In this document: positions 1 to 11,951 of the stretch, piece by piece | Position numbering within the stretch: the first letter of the stretch is position 1 | How the letters are laid out: the number at the start of each line of letters is the position of its first letter | From: Rhynchopus sp. YZ270_cl-10 | Lineage: Eukaryota; Euglenozoa; Diplonemea; Diplonemida; Diplonemidae | Length of the DNA stretch: 64,000 bases | Assembly: GCA_964035575.1 (NCBI GenBank) | Contig: OZ037919.1 | Location: 62,001 to 126,000, forward strand | Reading direction: 5' to 3' | The notes under the pieces: model-generated | The model's database searches: none | Seen by the model: the letters and a program-made list of their open reading frames with translations, nothing else | What the model was told of the DNA's origin: nothing | Translations under genes and position numbers: made by a program

Positions 1-1651
1 CGCCAGAGAGGTCAGGCTTGGTCACCTTCACAAGGTAGTCGTACTCCACAAGCTGGATCGGCACCTTGTTCTCGGGGCAGTCCGCCAGCCACGTAAGCTT
101 CTGTGTCTTCTTGACAGAGCCCTCAGGGTGGTGCTTGGCAGACCCGCCCTCCACGCGCAGCTTGTCCGCAGACCGCTTCACGCCCTGGAAGATGACGTTG
201 CCCCAGCTCATCAGCGTCACCTCCTCGTCGTCCTTCACCAGCACCAGGTCCTCCTCCTCCATCAGCACCTTCTTCCCGTAGGTGTAGTTCTGGCGGTCGC
301 CCAGCTCAGGGTTCTTTGCGTGCCAGAGCTTGGTCTTCTTCTCCAGGGCGGGTGCATCGGTGATGTCGATGGCAACGTTAGCGTCGCGCGACACGCAGGT
401 GTAACGTCTGCACTTCGAGCCCTGGTCGGGGTCGATAACGTCCTTGTTCGCGTTCCACAGCTTCCCCCACTCCTGGAAGTTGTTCGTGCGCGACATGCCC
501 TGAGCGATGATGAAGATCTTCAGCGCATCCACGGTCAGCCCACGGCGCAGGATACCCTTCACGGTGGGGAAGCGCGGGTCGTTCCATCCGTCCACGATAC
601 CAGAGTCGACGAACTTAGTGAGCTTCCGCTTGGACATGACGGTGAACTCCATGTTGAGTCTGCTGAAGTCCTGGATGTTTGGCTTGCGAAGGCCGAGTGC
701 GTCGCAGACCCAGAAGAACTGAGGGTTTCTGTCGTTGTACTCGCTGGTACGCAGGGCGTGTGTGACACCGTCGAGGGAGTCGACGATAGGGCATGCGAAG
801 TCGTATGTGGGGTACACCTTGTATTTGTTCCCGGTGCGGCAGTGGGGTGCGTCCACGGAGCGGTACATGGTAGGGTCACGCATGCATTTGTTGTCGTCGT
901 CGACGGAGATCTTTGCACGCACGACACATTCCTTGCGGGTGCCCGCCTTCATCTCCTCCCACCACTGCTTGTTTGTCTCGATGCTCTGGTCACGGCGCTT
1001 GCTTGCGAGGCCGTCCCAGCGCAGCTTCTTGAGCTCCTCCTTCTCTGTGTCGTCGACGTAGGCGTTGCCGTCCGCAATGAGCTTGTCGCAGTACGCAAGC
1101 ATCTCCTCAAAGCGGTCGCTTGTGTACGTCACCTTCTCAAAGGTCACGCCAAGCTTTGCTGTGTCCTCGAGGATCTCACGCTCGAACTCGGGGTTCTCCT
1201 TGACAGGGTTTGTGTCGTCGAAGCGGAACACCATACGTCCTTTGTACTTCTGTGCAAGCAGGAAGTTCGACAGTGCCGCCTTCGCGTGCCCAATGTGCAT
1301 GAAGCCGCTTGCCTCCGGGGGGAAGCGGGTCACCACCTTGCCCATCTCTGCGTTGTCGAGCACCAGCTTGTCGTCGTCCGTCTTGTTCACCTTGGGTGCG
1401 GCTTTGCCTCCCTTCTGCTTCTTCGATGCGTCGACAGCCTGGCGGGCGGCGGGGGTGGAGGTGGAGGTAGAAGCGGCGCTGCCGACAAGCGACTCAAGGC
1501 GGAGCTTCTCAGACGCAAGGCGCTTCTCGAGCTTCGCAATGCTGTGCTTGAGCTCCTCCGTCTCGGAGTAGCGTGTCTTTGCGTGGATGTCGATGCGGAA
1601 CGCCATCGTGCACGCCCTGTTCACAGCAGTGAGCAGACGCTTAATGATTGC
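1..1651 (-). CDS. Glutamyl-tRNA synthetase, cytosolic archaeal/eukaryotic type (3'-partial)
   Basis: Charges tRNA-Glu with glutamate in the cytosol. From the ATG at 1606 the frame stays open to the window edge (about 535 residues). An N-terminal charged helix (residues 12-40) and an Ala/Ser/Lys-rich linker precede the class I catalytic core. The core has TRFPPEASGFMHIGHAK with the HIGH motif at about 104-107, the tRNA-Glu-type block VYPTYDFACPIVDSLDGVTH, and MSKR (the KMSKS equivalent) at about 323. The block after residue 380 is the anticodon-binding beta-barrel domain. The PxPSG-type signature and DGWNDPRFPTVKGILRRG favour GluRS over GlnRS. The frame also runs 15 codons upstream of ATG 1606 to a pyrimidine-rich CAG at 1652, which looks like a 3' splice site, so a further 5' exon is possible. 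The stop codon lies outside the window. Family assignment is confident; the true start is not. Confidence 0.93.
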
Positions 1652-1664
1652 CTGCAAAAAAGGA
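1652..1664 (-). other. Candidate 3' splice acceptor upstream of glutamyl-tRNA synthetase
   Basis: On the minus strand a pyrimidine tract (CCTCCTTTTTTG) ends in CAG, followed by sequence that is in frame with the synthetase for 15 codons before its first ATG. It could end an intron in the coding region or in the 5' UTR. No donor or upstream exon was recognised. Confidence 0.45.
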
Positions 1665-3438
1665 GGTGGAAAGAGCTGGGGGGGTTGCTTGGATTGAAAG
1701 AAAGTAGTCGAAACGTATGCAAAGGGTGGGGGGTGGGAGTGGTCCGTACCGTACGGAGATTGGATCAAATAAAAGAAAAGTGACGTTATTAATGCAGGCA
1801 CCTCCCTCTGGCCCACGTACGATGCCAGCTGGATGAAAGAAGATAAAAGAAAATCGAAGCGAATCCCAAAATGAGTTTCTATTTCGCGAAAGGGTGTGCA
1901 GAGAAAAGGGTGTGTTTGAGATCGGTTGAGATAAAATGCAAGGGAAGGGAGGGGAAGATTATGGTGACTTTTTTTGGTATACTATTTTGACTGAACGGAA
2001 ACAGGAAGAAGAAAGAGTTGTTTGAAACGTGCTAAAACGCATCTCATTCTAGCTCGTGCAAAGAAGGGGGAAACACACCCCCCATCCACCTCTCCCATCC
2101 CATTTTGCTCGCTTTCGCATTAGATTCGTCTTTTTTCCTTGAAAAGAAAGAAGAAAAGCAATAATCTGGATGGATTTCGGTGTGAGGACACAAAAACACT
2201 CACACGAGGTTTGTGTCACTCATCTGTGAACTTTTTTTTATAACACATGGCAGCACAAAAAAAAAGGCGTTTAAAAAAAAATTGTTTGATTATTACCCCC
2301 AAAAAACGCAACAACGGACGAGATATTACTTCATGTCGGTACCTGCTATTTACGCTAAAACATAGTTTCTGCAGGAGGGAAAAAAGAAACACCTTAGGGG
2401 CCTCAGGGTTTTTTTTAGAATAAGTAAAAGAAATAAATTTCTTTTTTGAAAACTTGGTTGTATTAGTGTAGCCACCCTAGAGTGTGCTCCACTATACTAT
2501 ATCTTTTTTCTTTAAAACAACAAGGCACTCCGCGGGGGGAGGGACTCAGGGGGGGAAGATTGTTTCATATACTAACTATTCTACTGAATAGAAGGTATAA
2601 TAAAAGATTGTAGAGACGACCCCCAACCATCTCACATTGACCTTCGCCTCTTTTGGGAAAGAAGTGAAATATAAAAAAAAAAAAAAAAAAAAAAAAACGA
2701 ACAAAACTTGAGAGATGTGGCTCATTGTGGACAACAACAAAAAAAATGGGATGAGGGTGGTGTTGAAAGACGTATACTACCTCTGGCGGGGAGAGAGGGC
2801 AGAGAAAGGGTGGAAGAAAGAGTTTAAAAATAAATAAAAAAATGTAAGATGCATGTATCTCTCGTGTACAAACACATCTTTAAAAAAAAAAGAAAAGTTT
2901 ATAAGATGATCCTAAGCCTCTCGTGCTTAGTCACCTTAAAAAAAGAATAGAAAAAAAAAGAAACTTAAAAGAGAGAAAAGACGAAAAACCAATTTCCTAT
3001 ACTTTCCATTCGAAGAGAAAGCATACAAAAAAAGGACGGTCATCAATACAACGCTTTCTTCTGCTTCGTCACCGTTGTCAAAAAAGAGGAAACTTGGCCG
3101 AATGAGCCTCACTCGGGAACAGCATCAGTTAAGAAGAGAAAATCTGAAAAGATGACTGAGCCTCACGTGTGCAGCGGACACATCCAAAGAAATGAAGAAC
3201 GTTGTGTGACAGCTCTGACCGCATATTTCATCGGTCGTTTTTTTTTTTTTTTTTGAAAATTTTTGGGAGTGTGGTTACCACCATGTGCAAAAACACCCGT
3301 TTCTTTTTTTTCTCATTTTATGTGTTGGTTTGTTTACATCTTGGTTGGATTAGGACCGAGGATGGACTCTGTTACGTACCCACTGGTGAACACAGTGGCT
3401 TCGTTTTTTATTACTTTTTTTTTTGGGTTAAATCCGGT
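1665..3438. other. Gene-free spacer with dispersed repeats
   Basis: AT-rich spacer with long A and T runs (poly-A at about 2672-2697). It holds one copy of the GCAGGCACCTCC-type repeat (about 1783-1845), one TTGGTTGTATTAGTGTAG-type repeat (2446-2500) and one CTAAGC/GCTTAG hairpin repeat (2896-2938). No coding pattern was seen. Confidence 0.6.
2896..2938. repeat. Dispersed hairpin repeat, CTAAGC/GCTTAG family
   Basis: The core is TATAAGATGA, then CTAAGC, a 7-8 nt loop (CTCTCGT), GCTTAG, then TCACCTT. Clear copies lie at 2896-2938, 13001-13030, 14706-14745 and 21286-21318, with an enlarged variant at 23293-23338. Looser relatives are near 3150, 13153 and 14950. All read in the same orientation on the plus strand, opposite to the host genes. 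Function is unknown. Confidence 0.75.
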
Positions 3439-3554
3439 GGTACCCATTTTCCTAGTACCCATTTTCGTTAATACCCATTTTTCAAAAGTGGGTACTAACG
3501 AAAATAAAAAGTGGGTATTAAAGAAAAGAAAAAATGGGTATTATCGAAAATATT

Positions 3555-3838
3555 TTGGGTACCTGGGTACTGGGTACCCAGGTACCCAGATACCCAGATA
3601 CCCAGGTACCCAGGTACCCAGGTACCCAGGTGCCCAGGTACCCAGGTACCCAGGTACCCAGGTACCCAGGTACCCAGGTACCCAGGTACCCAGGTACCCA
3701 GGTACCCAGGTACACAGGTACCCAGGTACCCAGGTACCCAGGTACCCAGGTACCCAGGTACCCAGGTACCCAGGTACCCAGGTACCCAGGTACCCAGGTA
3801 CCCAGGTACCCAGGTACCCAGGTACCCAGATACCCAGG
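3555..3838. repeat. 8-bp satellite (CCCAGGTA)n
   Basis: About 35 nearly perfect tandem copies of CCCAGGTA. A few units carry ATACCC, GTGCCC or ACACAG variants. Open frames occur on both strands only because the unit lacks stop codons. Confidence 0.97.
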
Positions 3839-3849
3839 TCCAGGAACAG

Positions 3850-5510
3850 GTACCCAGGAACAGGAAAAAAGCCGTGAAAGAGCAACCACAGCTCCACATG
3901 ACAAACACAAAAGTGTCCAGTCACGTGGGGCATTCATGCACTGAGGAGATAATGATCCAACAATTTACAAGAAAGATTACTTAACCTACTGCTGGAAATT
4001 GCCAGGTCGTAGTAACACACAAAGTGTGCCTCCGTTCGGGAAGACCGGATATTCTAGAGACCAAAAAGGCCTCAAGAATATCTTCCGGTAGTCAAGGTAG
4101 AACCGAGTGAACGGCCCAAGACCCCCGTGGAGAAGTTAAATGTTGTAATGCTATCAGGTAGAAACTGCGAACACTGTCTTACCCTCCTCAATGCATGGTG
4201 GTTGATGTCTTCCACAACAAATTTCCTGTACCCAGGTACCCAGGTTCCCAGACCCACGCAGTACCACGTCGCAGTACTACGCAAAATTTACCACTAGACC
4301 CTGTCTTCGTGCACCTGAAGTACAACGCCGCAGACAGGCCAAACATGCGTTGGACTCAGAGGAATGCCCGCTGTGCAGGTATCATGAGAACCAACTCCCA
4401 GCAACAAGGGGCGCCTTTTGGCGGGCGTTGTTGAGGGTGTTTGGGGTGCAAAGTTTTCCACAATTTTGATGCGCGGGTACAGAAGTGTTGTCTTGTTCTT
4501 TCATCTCTAGGAATGTAAATGTCAATCGCGTTTAACTACCACTAGGGCTTGTTTAGTGAACCCACGAGGGGTCGAAGGGGGTTGGTTATCCCGTATCTAT
4601 CAAAGGTTGTGTCGACCAGGCTAAACCACTATGTTACGCTGTACGTTGTTAAATCCGAAGAAATAACACTTTAGCAGCCGCAGGAAGTTTGCTAAAAAGA
4701 GTGCCTCACGCTACACAAACCACCACCCGCGATTGACTTAGATGTTATAACAAAGAGAATTCAGAACAAAACAACACCCTGCCCCATACACACTAAATTG
4801 TCATGCTTCAAGAGCATGCCTGGGCCAAAATTACTATGACGAAAAGGCAACAAGACCACCCACAAGGAGTGTGAATTGTGCACTGGTTTTCTGGGGGAAC
4901 AAACAATATTTTCTTGTGTCTAGTCCTCCGTAAGCAGAGGACAGACTTTCCGGAAGGTTTCCAAAGTCGAATTTCTTGCACTAGCTATGCTCCCTGGGTT
5001 AATGGCTATAGCAGTGACTGACAAAGTGTTCCCACCCCCTTTTCACCGTAGATATTCTCCCGAGATTGATGCCGGTGAACGCCCTTTGAATTTTGAGTTC
5101 CTGAATGTCGGAGAGCGGCGAAGGTTCAATATGTTCGCAATATAAATGTCCAATATGTTCGCTCGTTCTGCGCAGTTGGTTCTCGATGTTGCACTCGCGA
5201 TACCTGTTTAAAAGTGAAGTTGTGAGTGGTGGGGAAATTAAAGAAGGCGACTTCTTAAAAAAATAAGTTGGCCTAGTTCTGCATGAATGCAGCAACGAAG
5301 AGGTCCACCTGTTTCCAGGAGAACATGCCATTTTGTAGCAAATGGGGAGGCGCTTCTGCATCATAGTAACCGATGGGGAGTGAGAGGTGGAGTGAAAGTG
5401 AACCCATTGAAATCATTTGAGTAAAAAGGTGGGTATGTAGGTTGTTGAATATTCACCAGTAAACATATTTACATACCTTGTCTTGCGCCTTCGCTGCTGT
5501 CAAGGTGCCT
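3850..5510. other. Unresolved interior of the fold-back element; possible degenerate retroelement remnants
   Basis: Higher GC than the spacer and without long open frames. Around 4840-4930 a short plus-strand stretch reads ECELCTGFLGEQTIFSC, faintly like the cysteine-knuckle tail of LINE ORF2 proteins. It is too degraded to assign. A further short CCCAGGTA remnant lies at 4231-4252. Confidence 0.3.
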
Positions 5511-5520
5511 TCTCTGGGTG

Positions 5521-7158
5521 CCCAGTGCCCAGTACCCAGTACCCAGTACCCAGTACCCAGTACCCAGTACCCAGTACCCAGTACCCAGTACCCAGTACCC
5601 AGTACCCAGTACCCAGTACCCAGTACCCAGTACCCAGTACCCAGTACCCAGTACCCAGTACCCAGTACCCAGTACCCAGTACCCAGTACCCAGTACCCAG
5701 TACCCAGTACCCAGTACCCAGTACCCAGTACCCAGTACCCAGTACCCAGTACCCAGTACCCAGTACCCAGTACCCAGTACCCAGTACCCAGTACCCAGTA
5801 CCCAGTACCCAGTACCCAGTACCCAGTACCCAGTACCCAGTACCCAGTACCCAGTACCCAGTACCCAGTACCCAGTACCCAGTACCCAGTACCCAGTACC
5901 CAGTACCCAGTACCCAGTACCCAGTACCCAGTACCCAGTACCCAGTACCCAGTACCCAGTACCCAGTACCCAGTACCCAGTACCCAGTACCCAGTACCCA
6001 GTACCCAGTACCCAGTACCCAGTACCCAGTACCCAGTACCCAGTACCCAGTACCCAGTACCCAGTACCCAGTACCCAGTACCCAGTACCCAGTACCCAGT
6101 ACCCAGTACCCAGTACCCAGTACCCAGTACCCAGTACCCAGTACCCAGTACCCAGTACCCAGTACCCAGTACCCAGTACCCAGTACCCAGTACCCAGTAC
6201 CCAGTACCCAGTACCCAGTACCCAGTACCCAGTACCCAGTACCCAGTACCCAGTACCCAGTACCCAGTACCCAGTACCCAGTACCCAGTACCCAGTACCC
6301 AGTACCCAGTACCCAGTACCCAGTACCCAGTACCCAGTACCCAGTACCCAGTACCCAGTACCCAGTACCCAGTACCCAGTACCCAGTACCCAGTACCCAG
6401 TACCCAGTACCCAGTACCCAGTACCCAGTACCCAGTACCCAGTACCCAGTACCCAGTACCCAGTACCCAGTACCCAGTACCCAGTACCCAGTACCCAGTA
6501 CCCAGTACCCAGTACCCAGTACCCAGTACCCAGTACCCAGTACCCAGTACCCAGTACCCAGTACCCAGTACCCAGTACCCAGTACCCAGTACCCAGTACC
6601 CAGTACCCAGTACCCAGTACCCAGTACCCAGTACCCAGTACCCAGTACCCAGTACCCAGTACCCAGTACCCAGTACCCAGTACCCAGTACCCAGTACCCA
6701 GTACCCAGTACCCAGTACCCAGTACCCAGTACCCAGTACCCAGTACCCAGTACCCAGTACCCAGTACCCAGTACCCAGTACCCAGTACCCAGTACCCAGT
6801 ACCCAGTACCCAGTACCCAGTACCCAGTACCCAGTACCCAGTACCCAGTACCCAGTACCCAGTACCCAGTACCCAGTACCCAGTACCCAGTACCCAGTAC
6901 CCAGTACCCAGTACCCAGTACCCAGTACCCAGTACCCAGTACCCAGTACCCAGTACCCAGTACCCAGTACCCAGTACCCAGTACCCAGTACCCAGTACCC
7001 AGTACCCAGTACCCAGTACCCAGTACCCAGTACCCAGTACCCAGTACCCAGTACCCAGTACCCAGTACCCAGTACCCAGTACCCAGTACCCAGTACCCAG
7101 TACCCAGTACCCAGTACCCAGTACCCAGTACCCAGTACCCAGTACCCAGGTACCCAAA
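5521..7158. repeat. 7-bp satellite (CCCAGTA)n
   Basis: About 230 essentially perfect copies of CCCAGTA, starting with two CCCAGTG units and ending with one CCCAGGTA unit that joins it to the right inverted repeat. The same 7-mer, read as TACTGGG, recurs at 11715-11950 and again as CCCAGTA at 40195-41385. Open frames across it on both strands are composition artefacts. Confidence 0.98.
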
Positions 7159-7289
7159 ATATTTTCGATAATACCCATTTTTTCTTTTCTTTAATACCCA
7201 CTTTTTCTTTTCGTTAGTACCCACTTTTGAAAATGGGTATTAACGAGAATGGGTACTAGGAAAATGGGTATTAAAGAGAAAAACCCTTT

Positions 7290-9355
7290 TTTTTTTTGAT
7301 AAATTGTTGGAGTAGTGTAGTTGCCTCGGTTGTGTTGCCACAGTTTGTGCAATCTCCACTATCTTTTTGAAAATCTTTTTACCATTCCTTTTCAGAGATG
7401 TACGGTCCTGGAAGCTCCAAGAAAATGGAGTCGGTGGGGCAGAGGAAGTTGCCTTTCCTCAACGTGCACATACAAACTGGCAAAAAAGGGGAGGGTGTCG
7501 TCACTCACCTATATCAGCATGGAAGTACCATTGCTTACCAATGGTTTCACTCTAATACTGTTGTACCCCCTTTTTTGAAAACTTTGTTGTGATTTACATC
7601 GACAGTCAAGCATTATGGCAACTAAAAGAAAAAGGGTTTCGTATTAATGAGCAAAGTACAAAAAGAGGAAGGGTGCCTTGGGGAGGGGGGGAGGTGCCAT
7701 TGTTACACACAGCAAGACCCTGATGACTATAGCTGGGGAGACGGCACACACAAAATAAAATAAAATGCAACTACTTAAGAAAGGAACGCGCAAAGGTGTG
7801 CGCCAAAGTACGCCAAAGAAAGAAATAAAAGGCGTGCAAGAAGAACAAAGACAACCTATTCACAAAAGGGTCCACACAAAACAGCCTTGCGCGGAACTCG
7901 TTTACCGGTTATCAAGGCTGAATAATTTTTTTTTATTTTTTCTTTTTATTTTGGGGGATGGAGCTCAGTCCCCATGTTTCAAGCCGATTACTGGGTATTA
8001 TCGGGAAATTTGCCACCCGAAATACAATGGTAAAAACCCGTAATACTCAGTACCGAGTCGTTTCATGAAAAAGGTGGAAGAAAAGGAAGAAGAAAACTAA
8101 AAAAAAAAAAAAATTAAAGAATTTTAACCCATAGGTCAAACCATGTTATCACCCATTATCACAAACACATTTTCTTTTTTTGTGACATAGTATTTCAAAG
8201 TTCTTTCAAATGCGGCCGGTTCCGATCCAATTATCGTATCTGGCCCTGAAAAGGTCATTTATTTTTGGTGTGATATGGGTTGAAATGGGGAATATCGGGG
8301 ATTGCAATAAGGTACATGGGAAAAGGGGTGGTTTTTTTTAAATTTTTCGTTGTTAATCTGTTGATTTAATGTCGCTGCCGCAGTATCCAGACAGTCGCCA
8401 CCATCCAGAAAAACACTGAAAAAAAAAAAAAGAAAAAATAAGTATCATTGTGTAGGTTTTGTGTGTGCCCTTTGGCTGGCCGCACACGCCCTTCAAAAGA
8501 AGGCAGCAAAATAGGCAATGCCAGTATGTGGGTGGGGTTGGGGGGATGGGGGGATAGGGGGAGCAGCCCAATGCAGGGCGTGTGTGGAGCACAACAAGCT
8601 GAGTCAGCTGATCACAGTAGTCCATCAGATAACCTTGAGACTTCAGCAGGTGGCGGTTGTGTGTGAACAAGGTAAACGGGCACACGCCGTCGTTTCCATT
8701 GCCCCATTTGCCAACAAAATATTGGTATTATAAAAAGGTAAGAAAATCGTCAACACCATGTCAATGTTCTCTGATCACTTTTTTCTTTTGAAAATCCGAT
8801 GACGGTCAGCCACCACGCAAAAAAAAAAAAAAATGGTCCCTACACAGCCGGGGCCTCCCCTTCTTCTCTCCGTTTCGTGGCCACTGCCGCTACCACGTCC
8901 TCCCCTCCCTCCACATCCACCCCATCAGGTAACGAACGGGGGGGAAGGTGATCAATGGAACCAGGGCTAGCTACACCCGGGGGTTGACATAGAGGTGATG
9001 GGCTTTGGTTGTGTGTGAACTGCACGGTTCAGGCTTTCTCCCTGTGTAAGAGAGCATGACCACGGCTCTATGGGTGGAGCAAGGGACAGTATTCTCATAC
9101 AACAGGGGGACCATTCAAAAGAGAAACAAAAAAAATAAATAATAGCGTCAAAAGTTCTCCGACCATTCCACCGAAGCGTTTCACAGCCTTACTAACTATT
9201 TTTTACTTTGAAAACGCTGTAGTGAGAAATGACAAAGTTCTAATATTACTTTTGGGGGGGAATAAGAGAAAAAAAAAAGGGGGGGTGTTATAAAGCGAAC
9301 TGCTTAGGCTAGTTGACGCCACGGGTCGGTTTAGGAAATTTGTCCATTTTTCTGG
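7290..9355. other. Gene-free spacer with dispersed repeats
   Basis: Contains a GGAGTAGTGTAGTTGCC-type repeat (7293-7368), immediately followed by a ~170-bp repeat (7381-7560) that recurs at 18710-18900. The rest is homopolymer-rich sequence with no coding signal. Confidence 0.55.
7293..7368. repeat. Dispersed repeat, AGTGTAGTTGCC / GTGTAGACACCC families
   Basis: A T-run, then TTGAAAA or TTGATAAA, then TTGGAGTAGTGTAGTTGCC or the related TTGGTTGTATTAGTGTAG plus ACACCC. Copies: 2446-2500, 7293-7368, 12528-12590, 15262-15332, 18620-18675, 19046-19095, 21622-21665, and one on the minus strand at 17371-17415. Several can fold, with GGAG pairing to CTCC and TTGC to GCAA. Confidence 0.7.
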
Positions 9356-9359
9356 AAAA

Positions 9360-9715
9360 TCGTGTCCCATACCCCCCCATACCGCCCTCAAATGCCCCCA
9401 AACCCTCCAAAACCCTCGCGAACCCTCGCATACCCTACCATACCCAACCATACCCTGCCGTACCCTCCCATACCGCACGTTTGCCTTTTTTTTGGGATAA
9501 TCATGTCCCATACCGTGCCATACCGTGCCATGCCCTGCCATACCGTGCCAAACCCTGCCATACCGTGCCAAACCCTGCCATACCGTGCCACACCCTGCCA
9601 TACCCGTGCCAAACCGTGCCAAACCGTGCCATACCCTGCCATACCATGCCAAACCCTGCCATACCGTGCCATACCGTGCCAAACCGTGCCATACCCTGCC
9701 ATACCCTCCCGGTAC
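9360..9715. repeat. Degenerate ~9-bp repeat of ACCNTGCCA type
   Basis: Imperfect tandem motif alternating ATACCGTGCCA, AAACCCTGCCA and similar units, grading leftwards into ACCCTCCAAA-like units. It forms the left flank of the GGCTAAT array. An equivalent stretch flanks the TACTGGG array at 11952-12345. Confidence 0.85.
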
Positions 9716-9723
9716 TGGGTGCT

Positions 9724-11268
9724 GGCTAATGGCTAATGGCTAATGGCTAATGGCTAATGGCTAATGGCTAATGGCTAATGGCTAATGGCTAATGGCTAAT
9801 GGCTAATGGCTAATGGCTAATGGCTAATGGCTAATGGCTAATGGCTAATGGCTAATGGCTAATGGCTAATGGCTAATGGCTAATGGCTAATGGCTAATGG
9901 CTAATGGCTAATGGCTAATGGCTAATGGCTAATGGCTAATGGCTAATGGCTAATGGCTAATGGCTAATGGCTAATGGCTAATGGCTAATGGCTAATGGCT
10001 AATGGCTAATGGCTAATGGCTAATGGCTAATGGCTAATGGCTAATGGCTAATGGCTAATGGCTAATGGCTAATGGCTAATGGCTAATGGCTAATGGCTAA
10101 TGGCTAATGGCTAATGGCTAATGGCTAATGGCTAATGGCTAATGGCTAATGGCTAATGGCTAATGGCTAATGGCTAATGGCTAATGGCTAATGGCTAATG
10201 GCTAATGGCTAATGGCTAATGGCTAATGGCTAATGGCTAATGGCTAATGGCTAATGGCTAATGGCTAATGGCTAATGGCTAATGGCTAATGGCTAATGGC
10301 TAATGGCTAATGGCTAATGGCTAATGGCTAATGGCTAATGGCTAATGGCTAATGGCTAATGGCTAATGGCTAATGGCTAATGGCTAATGGCTAATGGCTA
10401 ATGGCTAATGGCTAATGGCTAATGGCTAATGGCTAATGGCTAATGGCTAATGGCTAATGGCTAATGGCTAATGGCTAATGGCTAATGGCTAATGGCTAAT
10501 GGCTAATGGCTAATGGCTAATGGCTAATGGCTAATGGCTAATGGCTAATGGCTAATGGCTAATGGCTAATGGCTAATGGCTAATGGCTAATGGCTAATGG
10601 CTAATGGCTAATGGCTAATGGCTAATGGCTAATGGCTAATGGCTAATGGCTAATGGCTAATGGCTAATGGCTAATGGCTAATGGCTAATGGCTAATGGCT
10701 AATGGCTAATGGCTAATGGCTAATGGCTAATGGCTAATGGCTAATGGCTAATGGCTAATGGCTAATGGCTAATGGCTAATGGCTAATGGCTAATGGCTAA
10801 TGGCTAATGGCTAATGGCTAATGGCTAATGGCTAATGGCTAATGGCTAATGGCTAATGGCTAATGGCTAATGGCTAATGGCTAATGGCTAATGGCTAATG
10901 GCTAATGGCTAATGGCTAATGGCTAATGGCTAATGGCTAATGGCTAATGGCTAATGGCTAATGGCTAATGGCTAATGGCTAATGGCTAATGGCTAATGGC
11001 TAATGGCTAATGGCTAATGGCTAATGGCTAATGGCTAATGGCTAATGGCTAATGGCTAATGGCTAATGGCTAATGGCTAATGGCTAATGGCTAATGGCTA
11101 ATGGCTAATGGCTAATGGCTAATGGCTAATGGCTAATGGCTAATGGCTAATGGCTAATGGCTAATGGCTAATGGCTAATGGCTAATGGCTAATGGCTAAT
11201 GGCTAATGGCTAATGGCTAATGGCTAATGGCTAATGGCTAATGGCTAATGGCTAATGGCTAATGGCTA
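9724..11268. repeat. 7-bp satellite (GGCTAAT)n
   Basis: About 220 essentially perfect copies of GGCTAAT. The left junction reads CCCTCCCGGTACTGGGTGCT, and the array exits into GGCTACCCGTGCCA. Both junction types are shared with the TACTGGG array at 11715. Confidence 0.98.
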
Positions 11269-11327
11269 CCCGTGCCATACCGTGCCAAACCCTGCCATAC
11301 CATTTCTTTTCAATGGCCAGCTGTACT

Positions 11328-11468
11328 GTACTGTGTATACTGTGTATACTGTGTATACTGTGTATACTGTGTATACTGTGTATACTGTGTATACTGTGTA
11401 TACTGTGTATACTGTGTATACTGTGTATACTGTGTATACTGTGTATACTGTGTATACTGTGTATACTG
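11328..11468. repeat. 9-bp satellite (TGTGTATAC)n
   Basis: About 15 perfect copies of a 9-mer centred on the palindrome GTATAC. The same satellite, in the opposite orientation and with about 51 copies, lies at 54493-54950 with a matching single-copy flank. Confidence 0.96.
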
Positions 11469-11690
11469 CGGAAATTGACCAAAAACGAGAACTTGTCCAT
11501 TTCGGCAAATTGACCCCACCACTGGTCGGACGGATTCCGGAAATGCAAATACCGCCGTTTAAAAGCTTCACCAACGAAAACAAAAAAAAAATTTTCCAAC
11601 ATCTGGAACCCCCCTTTACGGAGCGACAACCGGTAGAAACACGGGGAATCGGTTAAGGCGCCACACCATTGAAACAAACTTTTTCAATAC
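11469..11690. repeat. ~210-bp flank unit of the GTATAC satellite (copy 1)
   Basis: The single-copy sequence leaving the satellite (CGGAAATTGACCAAAAACGA and onward) matches the reverse complement of about 54290-54492, which abuts the second GTATAC array. Similarity continues through the block containing GGCAAATTGACCCCACCACT and as far as GGGAATCGGTTA. Confidence 0.8.
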
Positions 11691-11714
11691 CCTGCCATAC
11701 CATGCCATACCCTC

Positions 11715-11951
11715 CCGGTACTGGGTACTGGGTACTGGGTACTGGGTACTGGGTACTGGGTACTGGGTACTGGGTACTGGGTACTGGGTACTGGGTACTG
11801 GGTACTGGGTACTGGGTACTGGGTACTGGGTACTGGGTACTGGGTACTGGGTACTGGGTACTGGGTACTGGGTACTGGGTACTGGGTACTGGGTACTGGG
11901 TACTGGGTACTGGGTACTGGGTACTGGGTACTGGGTACTGGGTACTGGGTA
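11715..11951. repeat. 7-bp satellite (TACTGGG)n
   Basis: About 34 copies of TACTGGG, the reverse complement of the CCCAGTA unit in the arrays at 5521 and 40195. It is entered through CCCTCCCGGTACTGGGTACT and left through GGGTAATGGCTACCCGTGCC, the same two flanks as the GGCTAAT array. Confidence 0.97.

Larger units (their letters stand above)
3439..7271. mobile_element. Fold-back element with ~130-bp terminal inverted repeats enclosing two satellites
   Basis: The segment 3439-3572 recurs almost exactly as its reverse complement at about 7141-7271. Both ends are built of spaced TACCCATTTT/GTGGGTA motifs and both run inward through AAAATATTTT straight into a satellite: an 8-mer array at the left end, a 7-mer array at the right end. 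No transposase and no clear target duplication were seen. The interior 3850-5500 is unrelated, partly degenerate sequence. It could be a fold-back transposon or a local inverted duplication. Confidence 0.7.

Noticed and set aside
128-1783. A 551-codon plus-strand open frame
   Set aside because: It is antisense to glutamyl-tRNA synthetase. The minus strand carries all class I synthetase motifs, while this frame has biased, domain-free sequence.
5521-7158. Interstitial telomere
   Set aside because: TACTGGG is G-rich like a telomeric unit, but the same 7-mer occurs internally at three sites in transposon contexts, and I have no evidence from a chromosome end.
5453-7224. Long open frames on both strands through the CCCAGTA array
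   Set aside because: A 7-bp unit without stop codons keeps every frame open; the predicted proteins are pure repeats with no conserved ends.
7398-7592. Small protein in the 170-bp dispersed repeat
   Set aside because: The second copy at 18710 has a stop in the same frame and the differences do not favour synonymous sites.
9724-11268. Possible CRISPR array
   Set aside because: The repeats are 7 bp and perfectly tandem, without spacers. None of the arrays in the window alternates repeats with unique spacers.
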